Below, one piece after another: positions 11,267 to 21,740 of a DNA stretch of 64,000 nt (its first letter is position 1; each line of letters starts with the position of its first letter). Source of the stretch: Blasia pusilla. Its lineage: Eukaryota > Marchantiophyta > Marchantiopsida > Blasiales. Position numbers and translations under genes: made by a program. The stretch is from NCBI GenBank assembly GCA_050084515.1, contig CM114272.1:33418001-33482000 (forward strand). Reading direction: 5' to 3'. A model generated the notes under the pieces. The model searched no databases, was not told the origin of the DNA, and saw only the letters and a program-made list of their open reading frames with translations.

Positions 11267-11725
11267 TGTGAGAAAACAAAAAGTGACGAAATCATTGAAA
11301 TCTTTACAAAACTTAGAGATACAAAGTGGCCTACTCCGTCCGTGCGCTCACAGAAGACCTTTGATGGAACCTGAACATGGAGATAACTCGACATACGAGA
11401 ATGCGCTACCGCTGCGGCTCTCGACTATTTGATGCGACTCGGGAAAACTAGGGTTTTTACCTATTTTTCTTCATTTATATTGATAGAAACAAAGAAAAAT
11501 AGGTAAAAACCCTATATTATCTAACCCTATATTGCATCAGGGTGCCCCGCACCCTGATGCACTATAGATTAGATAAACCTAGTAACGCTACTCCTAAAAC
11601 CACCTACGTCATATTATTATGACTCCTCCGACGTCTAAGTCGGAACCATCAATTTAAGCTTTTCCTCATACAAGGGGGCGATCAGATTAATGGTGCTTAG
11701 AGAAGTGGATGTTGAGAATCCAACA
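11267..11725 (-). mobile_element. Solo copia LTR in element I
   Basis: A 459-bp sequence from TGTGAGAAAA to GAATCCAACA is the reverse complement of the LTR family of the copia element at 25,927-32,156. It is flanked by perfect TACCA duplications, so it inserted as a full element and recombined to a solo LTR. It carries two hairpins: TTTTTACCTATTTTTCTT with its complement (about 11,454-11,512), and one around CCCTGATGC (about 11,520-11,575). It interrupts element I after gag. Confidence 0.9.
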
Positions 11726-11805
11726 TACCAGACCTATCCATCATTTGAAACAGCCTAGCGTTGGCACGTTACGAGAGATGGCGATGGCTTTGTGTAGCGC
11801 AGTCA

Positions 11806-13079
11806 TGTCGAGAACCTTTCTTCGAGTAAGGGCATGCCTTCTAGCTGCGGAAGACGTGGTCGATGCAAGGTGAAATCTCTAAGAAGTTATCCTTATTCAA
11901 TACAAAATTTTTATGTATTCTCTCCATTCTCTCACGAGAGGTATCACAAATGGAAGTGCCGAGGCGATCACTTCTTTGTAACATCGGACCCCCAAATTCC
12001 TAACTATAAAATCCCTATAAACTACTTTATGCTTGTACACGAGGAAGATAGCACAACTAGTGTTAAATCCTACTTTTGCAGGTCTATTGACGTCCATGGA
12101 TTGCTATATAAGGACATACAAAGTACAATCCCATGTCCTTCCATATGTGACGATAGGAAGAATCACCGGAGTTGGAAATTGCATGACATGGTTCATGAAC
12201 GCCTCCCCAAAGTGATAAATTAAATAACCAGTGAATTAATGCCTATCTACAAAGAGTACCTTGACATGGTAAGGATTGAGGAAAAGAAAGTCGCGCACAA
12301 CTCGTGCTCCATCCCTATCCATGCTTGACAGACATTCTCTACTCTCTTCAAGAATGGGCTTTGGCGGAATTATTCTCCCAAGAAGAGTAATCCACTCATA
12401 TTGGGAAAATAACAAGCCACAAAATTCACTATTTTAGTAAGATTAAACTCTTCTAAGGTGACAAACCTCTCATTTCCACACACACCACACATTAGAAACC
12501 TCTCGAAGAATAGACCATGGTCAAGTTACTCTCCTAAGAAGGATGATCCACTCTCATTGAAAGAGCAAGAAACCCAAAGCCATACACTCAAGAGTAACAC
12601 GAGAGACTCAATATGTGGAATAGAAGGTGATGAACCCTTGAAGGTCCCTCCTCTTTATATACTCACAAGAGATCCACAAGAGTAAGAAATAGAGCTAATC
12701 TTATCTTGTGCCACATGGTTTCCCTTCAAGGATTAGCCAATCACATTTTGACACAAGTAGATTACCTCTTATCTCTTCCAAAATATCCTCTTTTACTCCC
12801 TTCATATCTTCCAAATTACTCCATCAACCCTAGTCACCTACCAAGACTAATTTTGCTTTTATTTTATTAAAGCACAAACCTCACTACTTTACTTTTATAA
12901 AGTCATCTTTTATTTATTAACTCTTTTCCTAAAGTTGGGCCCGCATAAAAGAGACACCATAAAGAGATTTAAACATGGGAATTTCCTTTTTCTAAGCTTA
13001 TTTACTTAATACTAATAAAACTCTATCTAACACTTAATGAGGAAGGAGTTTACACACTCGCTGATTTTACTATAGAACA
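11806..13079 (+). mobile_element. 1.27-kb LTR-like insertion, copy 1
   Basis: It begins around TGTCGAGAACCTTTC and ends TATAGAACA, and is repeated with about 90% similarity by eye at 29,236-30,507. A likely TATA box (CTCTTTATATACTC) lies near 12,651, as expected of an LTR promoter. Element I sequence resumes on each side, with AGCGC present at both junctions (about 11,796 and 13,079), consistent with a 5-bp target duplication; the exact ends are uncertain by a few bases. It is probably a solo LTR of another family. The 129-codon open frame at 11,834-12,223 shows no known domain. Confidence 0.6.
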
Positions 13080-13239
13080 GCGCCCCACTATTTACGTCTA
13101 GAGATTTGTTGACATGTGGAGGTCAACCAGTTGATGTTTTTCGGTTGGCGGGGACGCTCTCTTAGAGCGATAAGTTTGGTCCTTCTAGTGTTGAGAATTG
13201 CACAAGAGATGTGGCAGAGGTACCCTTGGAGCATGTGCT

Positions 13240-14062
13240 TGGGACGAGAGCCACAGAGAGTTGGCATGTAGCAGCGGCTAGAGTGGCGGAGTTTCCAGCT
13301 AGACCAGCGATAGAGCGTGTAGCCGTCTCACCAAGAGTTGTTGTCTTGGACAATCGAGATGGATTTTTCTAGTTGGTTGGTCCATCGTGAGTTGTGTATC
13401 AACCGTAGATAGTGCTACTTGATTGTGGAGCACAGCCCCTTATGTTGGGGAAGGCGGCATGTGTAACGATGGGATTGCGGAAGTGTGAGATCACTCCATA
13501 TATATTCTAGATTCAAACTTCACTAGGAGGCACATCCCCGACACAGTTCATGACTCGCCATGAGATTGCAGTGAGGATTCGGCCCGATCATCTTACGGAT
13601 AGTGCAATGGTGCAAACGCGAGAGGTTGTGACACTAACCGAGTCTTATGATGTTTTGGTAGGGGATACCGTATTGTATCATTTAGGGTTCACACTTGACT
13701 TTTGGGAGGAGACAGCCTCATATCGACCAGGTTGGCAATCAGGTGAGGGACGAGCCAGTCAGCTATCCGTGCACTATGTTGGAAGACTTGATGGTTCACT
13801 CCAAGGGTCGACCATAGCAGTTGCTGCTTATTGTGGCATATTATGTTGGCCTGGAGATTTACTAGAGGGGAATGCCGATGCAGAGGATATTCCAGTCAAG
13901 GTTAGTCTTGAGGAGTGGCATGTGATGATGAGCGTGGCTACATCTGGTGGCGAGACTTCTGCAGCCATGTGGGGAACAAGCATCGATTTGCAAAGGAGAG
14001 CAGACGAGCTTGTGAGGCAGGCGTGGAGTCGAGCCGTTGCTCTAGAGCGAGACAGGACATAG
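13240..14062 (+). pseudogene. Element I retropepsin, broken
   Basis: Aligned by eye to the element II protease (45,244-46,077): PARPAIE near 13,290, VVVLDNRD near 13,335, then VLLDCGAQPLMLGK near 13,410-13,450 and a 170-codon C-terminal part at 13,550-14,062 (RIRPDHLTDSAMVQ, ESYDVLVGD, SYRPGWQS). The catalytic motif reads D-C-G rather than D-S-G. Stops near 13,370, 13,390 and 13,508 break it. In the active family it would cleave the Gag-Pol polyprotein. It leads directly into the methyltransferase region. Confidence 0.75.
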
Positions 14063-14084
14063 TTACCACATGCTCTAGGAGTGG

Positions 14085-14770
14085 AGATGTTAACACCCTT
14101 GGACACCACATCGATAGTGTGGTAGCATTTTGAGGAGGGTGTACGTATACTAGATTTCTTGGAGGGATTAATATAGCGTTGGTTGCATTGTTGTAGGCCA
14201 AATTACGAGTACAGTAGTACTTGTATGTTGAGAGCGATGAGATTGCACGTAGAGTCTCATTGCACCATGTGTTGAGACTAGTCGAGCAATATCCTCAGTT
14301 ATTGCCAGTGTCTACAATTAGGGGATATAAGCATGTTTTTTCGGCCAACATTTTGTTGTTGGGGGCGCCAGATTTGGATAGGGTTGGTCCGATACACTTG
14401 GTGGTGGCAGGATGGCCATGTCAAGGTCATTTTTTGGCGGGTCGGGGACTTGGTTTGCAGGACCTGAGGTCGGCCATATTTTGGGAGATGTTGCGACTTC
14501 TTTGACACTTGCAGACTACCCAGCAATGTTCTCTAGCTCATATTTTGGCAAACGTCCCATTGTTAGGTGACACTTGAGCCCGAGTGATGGTGAGTGTATA
14601 TCAAGTACGGTCGTGGATAGGACCGACGGTAATGTTGGATGCGGCGAGTGTTGGATCGTGTGCACATCATCCACGATTGTGATGGACGAACCATTTACCA
14701 TCCGAGTTGTTGAGGCGGGCTTATGATGGAGTCTAAAGACCATCACTACTTACGGTGGATGCGATCGTGG
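14085..14770 (+). pseudogene. Element I cytosine-5 DNA methyltransferase domain, broken
   Basis: Motif I is degraded (VRILDFLEGL near 14,142, against VLDLFGG in element II). Motif II/III is YVESDEIARRVSL at 14,224-14,262. Motif IV is intact, GWPCQGHF at about 14,410-14,433, with the catalytic Cys. Motif VI has lost its catalytic Glu, reading ILANVP near 14,545 where element II has ILENVP. The motif VIII region reads GSCAHHPRL-stop-WTN near 14,655-14,695. Motifs IX and X are missing: the sequence passes from a VDAIVDPRWRS block into RT leader. Frameshifts lie at about 14,195 and 14,500. Family membership is clear, activity is excluded. Confidence 0.8.
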
Positions 14771-15009
14771 ATCCAAGGTGGCGATCTCATGGACTTCATG
14801 GGACATGTCACAAGAGCACACAGAGATGGGAGTTCATTTCGCTGATGCAAGACATAGTGGAGTGCCTAGAGAGTTGGTGTCTGAGTTGGGAGCCCATGTT
14901 GCTACTCCAGAGGTTGCTAGTTGGCAACCACTACCCTCCTCTTCTCTAGAGGTAAGAAGAGGAGACGAGCGCTGCAGTTCTTGTGGAGATTCAAGAACTA
15001 TTAGCATAT

Positions 15010-15915
15010 AGTATGCACGGCTTGGGTACACTGAAGGGTCCACATATTCGGATCGAGTTGGATAGTGAGACTTCTATCTTCCGACGACCCTGAAGGTATT
15101 TCGACATGGAGCGAGCCTTGATTCAAGGTAGGAGTCGAGACTTGGCTGATGCTCGACTGGCGGAGAGTATGCATCTGCCACAATTATGCCGACAAAGAAG
15201 GACATGCATGGCTAGAGGACCGATAGGTAGATGTGTGGGGATTACCGTCCTATCAATTGGCATACGAAGACCGATCGCTATGCTATGCCTACTCCCAAGG
15301 AGATCTTTGATGCGGTGGGGCATGCCAGGATCTTCAATTTTTTGGATCTCCGTGATGGCTATCATCAGTTGCCCATCCGAGTGGAGGACAAGGAGAAGAC
15401 AACATTTTGGGGGATAGATCCTTTTGGGAAGGATTTTTTGTACCAGTGGCGGTTCATACCATTTGGGTTGAAGAATGACCCTACGGGTTTTTAGCGAGTT
15501 ATGGATAGGATTTTGGCTGGTTTGGATTATGCGAGGTGTTACATCGATGACATTATCGTCTTCAGTGCCACGGTTGAGGAGCATGAGAGACATGTGGAGG
15601 ATGTGTTTCGACGATTGCATTTACATGGGCTGAAGTTACATCTAAGCAAGTGCATGTTCTTTCATGACCAGATCGAGTACCTTGGATACACCATTTATCC
15701 GGGGGGTATTGAAGTTCAGCAGACAAAGGTGGAGGCCATAGCGTGCATTCTCCGCCCTACAGATGTGAGTCGAGTTCGAGCTTTCATGGGATTGGCGAAC
15801 TACTACCGACGGTACGTGCAGGGCTTAAGTGGGATTACGAAGGCACTCACTTTGTTGACTAGGTTGGACCAAGAGTGGTTTTGGCGAGATGATCAAGAGC
15901 AAGCATTTTAGGAGC
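15010..15915 (+). pseudogene. Element I reverse transcriptase, broken
   Basis: The Ty3/gypsy RT is readable across frames: GTLKGPHIRIELDSE (about 15,025-15,070), MERALIQGRSRDLADA (15,106), CGDYRPINWHTKTDRYAMP (about 15,234-15,290), FLDLRDGYHQ (15,340), FWGIDPFGKDFLYQWRFIPF (15,410-15,470), and the catalytic YIDDIIVFS (about 15,540-15,566), which is intact. A TAG at 15,492 replaces the CAG of element II, and another TAG is at 15,908. It would copy element RNA to DNA; stops prevent that here. Confidence 0.85.
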
Positions 15916-16340
15916 TCAAGGACAGGTTGACGTCCTTGCCCATTTTAAGGAGATCTATGTGTGGTCGTCCGTTCCAATTACATACGGACTAGAGTATCTT
16001 GGGGTTAGGAGCGATGCTCACTTAGAGAGATGATGAGGGGAAGGAGTTTGTAGTGGCATATGTGAGCCGCTCGAACAACACTACGGAGGCAAAGTACAGT
16101 TCCTATGAGGGGGAGTGCTTAGCTATAGTGTGGGTAGTGGCTCATTTCAGATATTATTTGTTCGGGAACCCTTTCATCATCAGCCACTCAAATGGTTGAT
16201 GGAGTTTGACAAGTTTACACGGAAGCTTGCCAGATGGTCACTCTTGTTGCAGGAGTAAGATTTTCAAGTTGTCCATCGCCCAGGACATCTGAACAAAGAT
16301 GTGGATGGGTTGAGCCGTAAGCCATGCACGAGCGAGATCG
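15916..16340 (+). pseudogene. Element I RNase H, broken
   Basis: Segments match element II: PFQLHTD near 15,973, EFVVAYVSRSNN near 16,046, [20 protein letters not shown] (16,090-16,150), FGNPF, and KLARW near 16,225. Several stops and frameshifts interrupt it. It lacks the palindromic insertion present in element II at 42,714-42,789, so it shows the ancestral sequence there. Confidence 0.75.
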
Positions 16341-16639
16341 ATACGATTGGAGCACAATGGCATGGTGAGAGGGATGAGGAGATGGTGCCGGATTGGCACA
16401 CATTTTCCTATTTGTGTCTATTGGCTATGTCAGGTCAGCATGAGGCATGCATTCCAGGAGGGAGGTTGGATATTGAGTCCTCAAATCCAGATGCTAGTGA
16501 GAAGTCGACAGGGATTGGAGACATCCACCATGATGAGATGGTCTTGGAGTAACTGCACACTGGTGTCTTAGCAAGCACGATGGGTGCTAGAGAGTTGGAT
16601 TGAGTCCTATAGCGAGCCAAGAGGTTTAGGTGGGAGGGG

Positions 16640-17166
16640 ACGCATGTGCTTCGAGTTTGGGAGGATTGACGAGTGCGGATGGTAGTGCATCCTTCGCAAC
16701 GAGCACGAGTTGTGAGACATGGTCACGAGGACTTAGGACATTTTGGAGTCAAGCATACGTATAGCTTGATTTAGATTTAGTATTGGTGGCATGGTATGCA
16801 GACTTATCTTCATCAATTTGTAGCCAGATGCATTGTATGTGATAGGGTGCGGGTATCATTCAATGCTCCGACACCTCACTTGCATCCTTTACCAATCATG
16901 GGATTAGGATATTGCTGGAGTTTAGACCTTGTAAGGCCTTTACCATTGACGGGACGCCATAGTCAGTACGTGTTGGTCATGGTAGAGCACTTCTCCAAGT
17001 GGATTGAGTCGGTAGCATTTCCAGATAGGTCAAGTGAGGGAGCGGCTTATGCATTTCTTGATAGAGTGGTTAGTCATTTTGGTGCACCTGTAGAGGTGTT
17101 GACAGACTAGGGTAGTGAGTTTAGGGGTGACTTTCAAGCCTTGTGTGATCAAGCACTGATAGATCA
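16640..17166 (+). pseudogene. Element I integrase, N-terminal and core part
   Basis: GTHVLRVWED near 16,640 leads to the HHCC zinc region: H in RHGHEDLGHFG (about 16,715-16,750) and ARCIVCDRV (about 16,827-16,850). Core blocks are LHPLPIMGLGYCWSLDLV (first catalytic Asp, 16,880-16,930), SQYVLVMVEHFSKWIES (16,962-17,010) and LTD-stop-GSEFRGDFQALC (second Asp, 17,098-17,145). The core is then cut after ALIDHR by a 1.2-kb insertion and resumes at 18,388. Confidence 0.8.
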
Positions 17167-17169
17167 TCG

Positions 17170-18387
17170 TGTTAGGGCACACATTTGAGGGGATGGTCTG
17201 GATCCAACCGCCTCCCCCTAAGCAAATCCTAGCCACTCCCAGATTTCTGGCAGCCGGCACCTCAAACGACAATAAACCGTCCGCCGGGAAAAGTAATCCA
17301 GCCGAAAACCGGCTTCCCTACCCGGACGTCGCCACATTCCGGCATATTCGTGCCGTTAAAGAGTCATAATCCGGCACCTGCTCGACTAACGTGTCAACTT
17401 CCGGCATCTACTCAAATTTGCCCGGAATTGCTGCCGGTGGTGATTTTTTATCGTCGGAAAATCCTGAAAACTGCCGGCCAGGGTTACTCGTAACCCCGGA
17501 TCTCTCCGAACATTGGTGTGAACATCACGAAGTTGGTAAAGTGTCTATTAAGTAAACTAATCAGCATGCTGGTGCTTGCCACGAAAATATTTTTTTCATA
17601 AATTACAAATAATTTTATAACAAAATTTGAACATAATTTACATTTTTAAATTTAAATAATATTCAATTTTTATAAATAATTTCATTCTTACCTTTCCACA
17701 AAAACAATTTTTATTATTTTAATTCTTCGATAATTTTAATGAGAGAATTCATTTCTCTTTTCCATTCGAATTATTTTTACTTTTTAAAATATCAAATATG
17801 AATTGATATAATTAATTTTAATATTATTTACTATCTCATTTGAAAATTTAATTCTACCTTTATTTTTAAAAAAATTTTAAAATAATAACATTTCGTTCTC
17901 CAACTAAAATTTAAATTCCACTCTCCACCCTAAATTTAAATTCTATCCCCCTCTTTCTTCGATTATTTAAATTATATCCCACTCCATGAAGTGTCCATAT
18001 TGTCACCCCAGTGGCGGTCACAGAATTGGCACTTGAATTGGATCACATGTTTGGAGATTAAGTTCAAGGTAATGCACGGCTCTCATTTGTTTTCAAAGGT
18101 TGAAATAGCAATTTTTCAATACTGTTACACTAATACAAATTTGTATCAGTGTTCTTTCTTATTATGTTTGAAATGGCGCCTAAGCCGATTGACCAATGCG
18201 CTAGGGATCTTCGACTTTCACATGGATTGTGGCTGCCAGGAGGCGGTTTATACCGCTGCATTGGTGCATTTCGAAGGTCAATGTCCTTTCCTTCTGATTG
18301 AGGAGCGAGAACAGCTTTGGAAGAAAATTGGAGTAAGTTTTACATTTCGGACCGTCGCTGCTTCTGTTTCGGAAACAAAGATGGAAG
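17170..18387. mobile_element. 1.2-kb insertion in element I integrase, gene-like content
   Basis: Integrase sequence stops at GATCATCGT (about 17,169) and resumes at ACGACTTCTCGAGATC (about 18,388). The left 350 bases are GC-rich with repeated CCGGCA/GCCGG words, the middle 450 are extremely AT-rich, and the right 400 look like exon sequence with a splice-donor-like GTAAGTTTT near 18,330. A 152-codon open frame (17,991-18,449) runs from the insertion into element I and matches no domain I know. No terminal inverted repeat or clean target duplication was found. It may be a transposon with captured host exons. Confidence 0.5.
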
Positions 18388-18960
18388 TACGACTTCTCGA
18401 GATCATATACAGTCAGATGGTCTGGCAGAGAGAGTTGTGCAGACGGTGAAGAGAGGATTGCGCAAGTATGGACTGTAGAGAGGAAACTTGGGAGATTGGG
18501 ACCTACAATTGCCGTGGTTGGCAATGGGTTACCGCTTCAGTCAGCATGCATCCTTGGCATCATTTTCACCGTATTTCTTGCTCTATGGGAGAGAGCCACA
18601 ATTATCATGGTTGATTCGAGGAGATGTGGTTCAGGTACTTGACCTCAACAATCTAGTTGTATGGGTGCGAGCATGTTCTCAGTGGGTTAAGCTCTTTCAA
18701 AGAGTCATGCCTATGGCGTTTGAGAACCTGGCTATCGCAGCATCGCGAAACTCTAAGGTATGCGACTACGCATGGAGGAGGCTATCGACTAGGGATTCAC
18801 AAATTCCATCCTGGCGTTTATGTCCACCTACAGCAGACAACGCCAACGATATTGGACGTGACGATGGAATGCACTATTCTACGAGTATGAGAGATTTTAC
18901 CTTCAAGAGTCCTTGTTTTAGAGGGTTATGATGGTACCATTTGGAAAGATCATATGCGTA
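18388..18960 (+). pseudogene. Element I integrase C-terminal part
   Basis: Continues the core with DGLAERVVQTVKRGLRKYGL (third catalytic residue region, near 18,415-18,475). The CAG of element II is TAG here (18,476). Then come LGDWDLQLPWLAMGYRFS (18,488-18,540), ASLASFSPYFLLYGREP and MPMAFENLAIA (18,708-18,740). The GPY/F-like region (HPGVYVHLQQT, about 18,805) lies in another frame after a frameshift near 18,745. Confidence 0.8.
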
Positions 18961-19029
18961 ATTGTACGGCATGTCATCTTCCAAACGTGGATGGGAGGAT
19001 TGATCTGAGCTTGGCAATTGTTCTTGCAG

Positions 19030-19156
19030 GCTTGAGATTCATGTTGTGTGGAGTGCATTTAGGCGCTTGTGATGGGTGTTCTCGAGGATGGCATATGTCG
19101 TGTTTGACACGGCCTCTTGAATTGGTTCCTTAGGGATGTTGGCTTTGTCCCACATG
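19030..19156 (+). pseudogene. Element I PHD finger, degraded
   Basis: GLRFMLCGVHLGACDGC, then RGWHMSCLTRPLELVP, a stop, and CWLCPTC. Compared with element II, the first zinc-binding Cys is Phe and the loop before CDGC is shortened. The remaining C4HC3 spacing is kept, so this was a PHD finger at the C-terminus of pol. Confidence 0.8.
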
Positions 19157-19461
19157 TATAGAGTGTGATAGGTAGATTACAAGATAACTCTTGATGTTAC
19201 GGATTGCAAGAAGATGACTAACGATGGGGCGACATAGCACTCGACCTCCTGATCTTAGCACCAAAAAGGTGCATAGCGTTTAGACTTGTTTTGTAGGCTA
19301 TCTGGAGTTAGAGGGACCTAACCACTAGCTAAGGGTGCGATTGGGATTGTCTAGTGGTTCATGTGTAGGGATGTTAGGATTCATAGCTAGATGGATCTTA
19401 CACATGTGTGTGAATGATAGCCGATGTATGTTGGTAGCGATGTGTATTCGCACGACACTTT

Positions 19462-20015
19462 TTCATGGTAGATGAGGCGTAGGGAGAGATAGTATTGGGG
19501 CCTTAGAGGGGTCTTGTAACTTCCCTATTTTGAGAAATCATATGTGACCTGCTCTTAGGAGGTGACCTACGAGTGTAGGTCTGCCTTCCCTTTATGAGAA
19601 GTGGCAACCTTGGAGAGGTTGACCTTCCCAACCATGTATGGCTCCACTTGGACCTAAAGGATCGTGGGTTAGTTGGTAATTGGTCTCATGAGGGGACCAC
19701 ATGTGTAGTTGTTAGGGAGCTAGTATGTATGTACTACACGTTGGTAGTGATCTACTAGGAGGGAGGTGACCTGTGTGTACAGGTCATCCATGGAGGTGCC
19801 CAAGGGGTATATCTCGGATGAAACTCGTTTGGAGCTCATCTCCTTAGGATTGCAAACCCTTGTTGGGATCTGTGATATAGTGCGGTTTGCATGTATTGAA
19901 CTTGAATTCTCTCTTGAAGAGTGGGCTAAGAGCAATCAACAAGGAAGATCACACATATTTTTGGAGTCCTTGTGTACACTTTCTCTTGCTATTACACTAG
20001 TGTGTATCTAATTCA
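19462..20015 (+). mobile_element. Probable 3' LTR of element I (diverged)
   Basis: It follows the 3'UTR end GTGTATTCGCACGACAC, which matches the sequence just before the element II 3' LTR. Weak similarity to the element II LTR is visible in ATTGGGGCCTTAGAGG (19,494), TTAGGAGGTGACC (19,556) and GGGGTATATCTC (19,804). The end is uncertain and no matching 5' LTR was found upstream of 9 kb. Confidence 0.35.
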
Positions 20016-20026
20016 CGAATATGGTT

Positions 20027-20149
20027 GTTTGGATGAAGCACGGTTGATTACAGATTTCATCATATGAATGACTGGACAATCCCAATATAAAGTTGAATAC
20101 GCACTATGTACTCTGATGAAATCTGCAATCAACCGTGCTTCATCCAAAC
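20027..20149. repeat. Hairpin: 36-bp inverted repeat, 51-bp loop
   Basis: The arm GTTTGGATGAAGCACGG... (20,027-20,062) is the reverse complement of 20,114-20,149 with one mismatch. It could be a tiny fold-back element, a microRNA-like precursor or an inverted-duplication scar. No target duplication is evident. Confidence 0.85.
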
Positions 20150-20159
20150 ATCTACTAGG

Positions 20160-20300
20160 AGTAGCCTTGCAATTGCCCATGGAAGGAGTTGTTTCCTATT
20201 GTCAAAATCAGATCTTAATAGCCAATTCCAAAGCATTTGTAACTCTAGTTCCAAATGATCTCAAACTTTTTAAAGGTCCTATTAGGGGAATGTCGTGCGC
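20160..20300 (+). repeat. Dispersed GGAACTCTAGTTCC-family repeat
   Basis: CCATGGAAGGAGTTGTTTCC, then CAAAATCAGATCTTAATAG, then GTAACTCTAGTTCCAAATGA match a block at 21,280-21,400 and the units near 3.95-4.1 kb. Confidence 0.5.
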
Positions 20301-20329
20301 CTACTCTCCTTGAACGTCAATCTTAGTAT

Positions 20330-20590
20330 TGCAGAAGCGTACGTCCAGTAGGACACGCTCTCATCGCCAATCTGCAGCCAAACGCACTCACGTTAGTCTA
20401 GCTTTGGGTCAAGCGGCCTTCCAACCCACTGAGTCCTTGACTCGGCACCTCATCAAGCTCAACCTTCCATCATTCCTAGGTTCCCAACACGGGCAAGTCT
20501 TCCAAGACTTGGGACAGACTTTCTAGTTAGTCCAAGCACCTAAAACGGCGTTTGCGCGCCTAGCAATCCCAATTGTCAAATGGACCTCGC
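20330..20590 (+). repeat. Dispersed repeat, copy 1 (inverted copy at 36.2-36.5 kb)
   Basis: Shared blocks include TAGGACACGCTC, CACTCA.GTTAGTCTAG, TTGGGTCAA, GAGTCCT.GACTC, GACTTGGGACA.ACTTTCT and CTAAAACG. The counterpart at about 36,240-36,520 lies on the opposite strand. No coding capacity is recognised. Confidence 0.6.
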
Positions 20591-20639
20591 TTGAGTCCCC
20601 AACCGAGACTCAACAATATGAGTCATGAGTCGGTATCCA

Positions 20640-21280
20640 ATAGGGACCTCTAAAATCCACTCTATTGGACTTGGTCCGAGTTTTGAATCCCAATGCCAAA
20701 ACTCCCGATATGTTTCGTGCCCTTGAGTCGCCCCGCAGTGCCCAAAGTGGGGTTCAAGTCCCAAGCACTCTTGGAGAACTTCCCCTTTACTATTTTTTCT
20801 CGAGATTCTTGGAGTCCCCCTACCTTTGGGAAAGAGCACCCGGGCCCCTCTTTTTGGCCCTCAACCCGACTCCCCATACATTCGATTTTGGCCCATATCT
20901 CAGCTTCTACTTAAGCGTTTGCCAAGATCTTTAGTGTGTTAGAACCGGCTCTGCATAAGCTTTCCAAAACTAACCTATTTTTCTAAAAAAGCATCTTGAG
21001 ACTTAAATATATGGTCAAAAGTATAGTCAAAAACTCCAAACGCTAGCCGCGTCCCAAGCCCGGTTCTCACCCCTTGGCCGCATCTCCTTCTAACACTCAT
21101 CTTCCTTAAGTCTAGGTTCCGCGTTTGGTTCCGGTTTCCTTAGGTGCGATCATAAATGCATGAAACACTTTGAACGCTTGCCGCGCTTGCGTCTCGCACT
21201 TGTGTTTCTCTAACTCCAAAGCGCAAACCATCCTAACGTGAGCTTGCTAGAGTTTGGATGTTTGATTATGAGGATCCCAA
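20640..21280. other. Intergenic, no gene recognised
   Basis: Overlapping open frames on both strands (20,576-20,934) are C/T-rich and show no domain. They look like repeat-derived sequence. I see no RNA gene. Confidence 0.5.
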
Positions 21281-21410
21281 CAGGGAAACCTTGCAGCTTC
21301 CCATGGAGGAAGTTGTTCCTACCGTCAGAATCGGATCTTGGTGGGAAAATTCACAAGCATTCGAAACCCTAGTTCCAAATGAGCTCTAACCCACTTCCTA
21401 TGCTCCAACT
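21280..21410 (+). repeat. Dispersed GGAACTCTAGTTCC-family repeat
   Basis: CCCATGGAGGAAGTTGTTCC, CAGAATCGGATCTTGG, then GAAACCCTAGTTCCAAATGA and GCTCTAACCCA. Same family as 20,160-20,300 and 3,940-4,110. Confidence 0.5.
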
Positions 21411-21497
21411 ATTTGGGAAGTCATATTGGGGGCACCTGTGTAGTTGGTCACTAAAGGAGTTGTTATAGCTCAGGAACAGATCATACCATCGAAGGGA

Positions 21498-21740
21498 TGC
21501 AAAACTATTGATGTAAAATTTTTTTATAAATAAGAACAAAGAAAAATAGGTAAAAAACCCTAGTTTCCCAAGTAGTGAAATAATCAGGAGCTGCAACGGT
21601 AGCGCATTCTCGTATATTGAGTTATCTCCGTGTCAGGTTCCATCGAAGCTCTTCTATGAGCGCACGGACGGACTAAGCCACTTTGTGTCTCCAAATTTTG
21701 TAAAGATTTCAGTGATTTCGTCACTTTCTATTTTCTCACA
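21498..21740 (+). mobile_element. Truncated copia LTR (3' half)
   Basis: The block with AGAAAAATAGGTAAAAAACC, CTAGTTTCCCA, GAGCGCACGGACGGACT and the end TTTTCTCACA matches the 3' half of the copia LTR at 25,927-26,371. The 5' half is missing. It is a relic of an older insertion of the same family. Confidence 0.8.

Larger units (their letters stand above)
9062..20015 (+). mobile_element. Ty3/gypsy element I with DNA methyltransferase and PHD finger (decayed, nested)
   Basis: A full pol order is readable on the plus strand: gag with CCHC knuckle, retropepsin, cytosine-5 methyltransferase, RT, RNase H, integrase, PHD finger. Synteny with element II (39,918-50,247, minus) runs from the leader (TTCTAGGTTACCCAT at 9072; GGAGTGGGGCTAGGT at 9526) to the 3'UTR (TATCTGGAGTTAGAGGGACC near 19,300; CGATGTGTATTCGCACGAC near 19,440). 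Three insertions interrupt it: a solo copia LTR (11,267-11,725), a 1.27-kb LTR-like sequence (11,806-13,079) and a 1.2-kb segment (about 17,170-18,387). Many stops and frameshifts make it non-autonomous. The 5' LTR was not identified; the 3' LTR is diverged. Confidence 0.8.

Noticed and set aside
9062-20015. An envelope-like ORF after integrase
   Set aside because: Only the PHD finger and a non-coding 3'UTR follow integrase in both gypsy copies.
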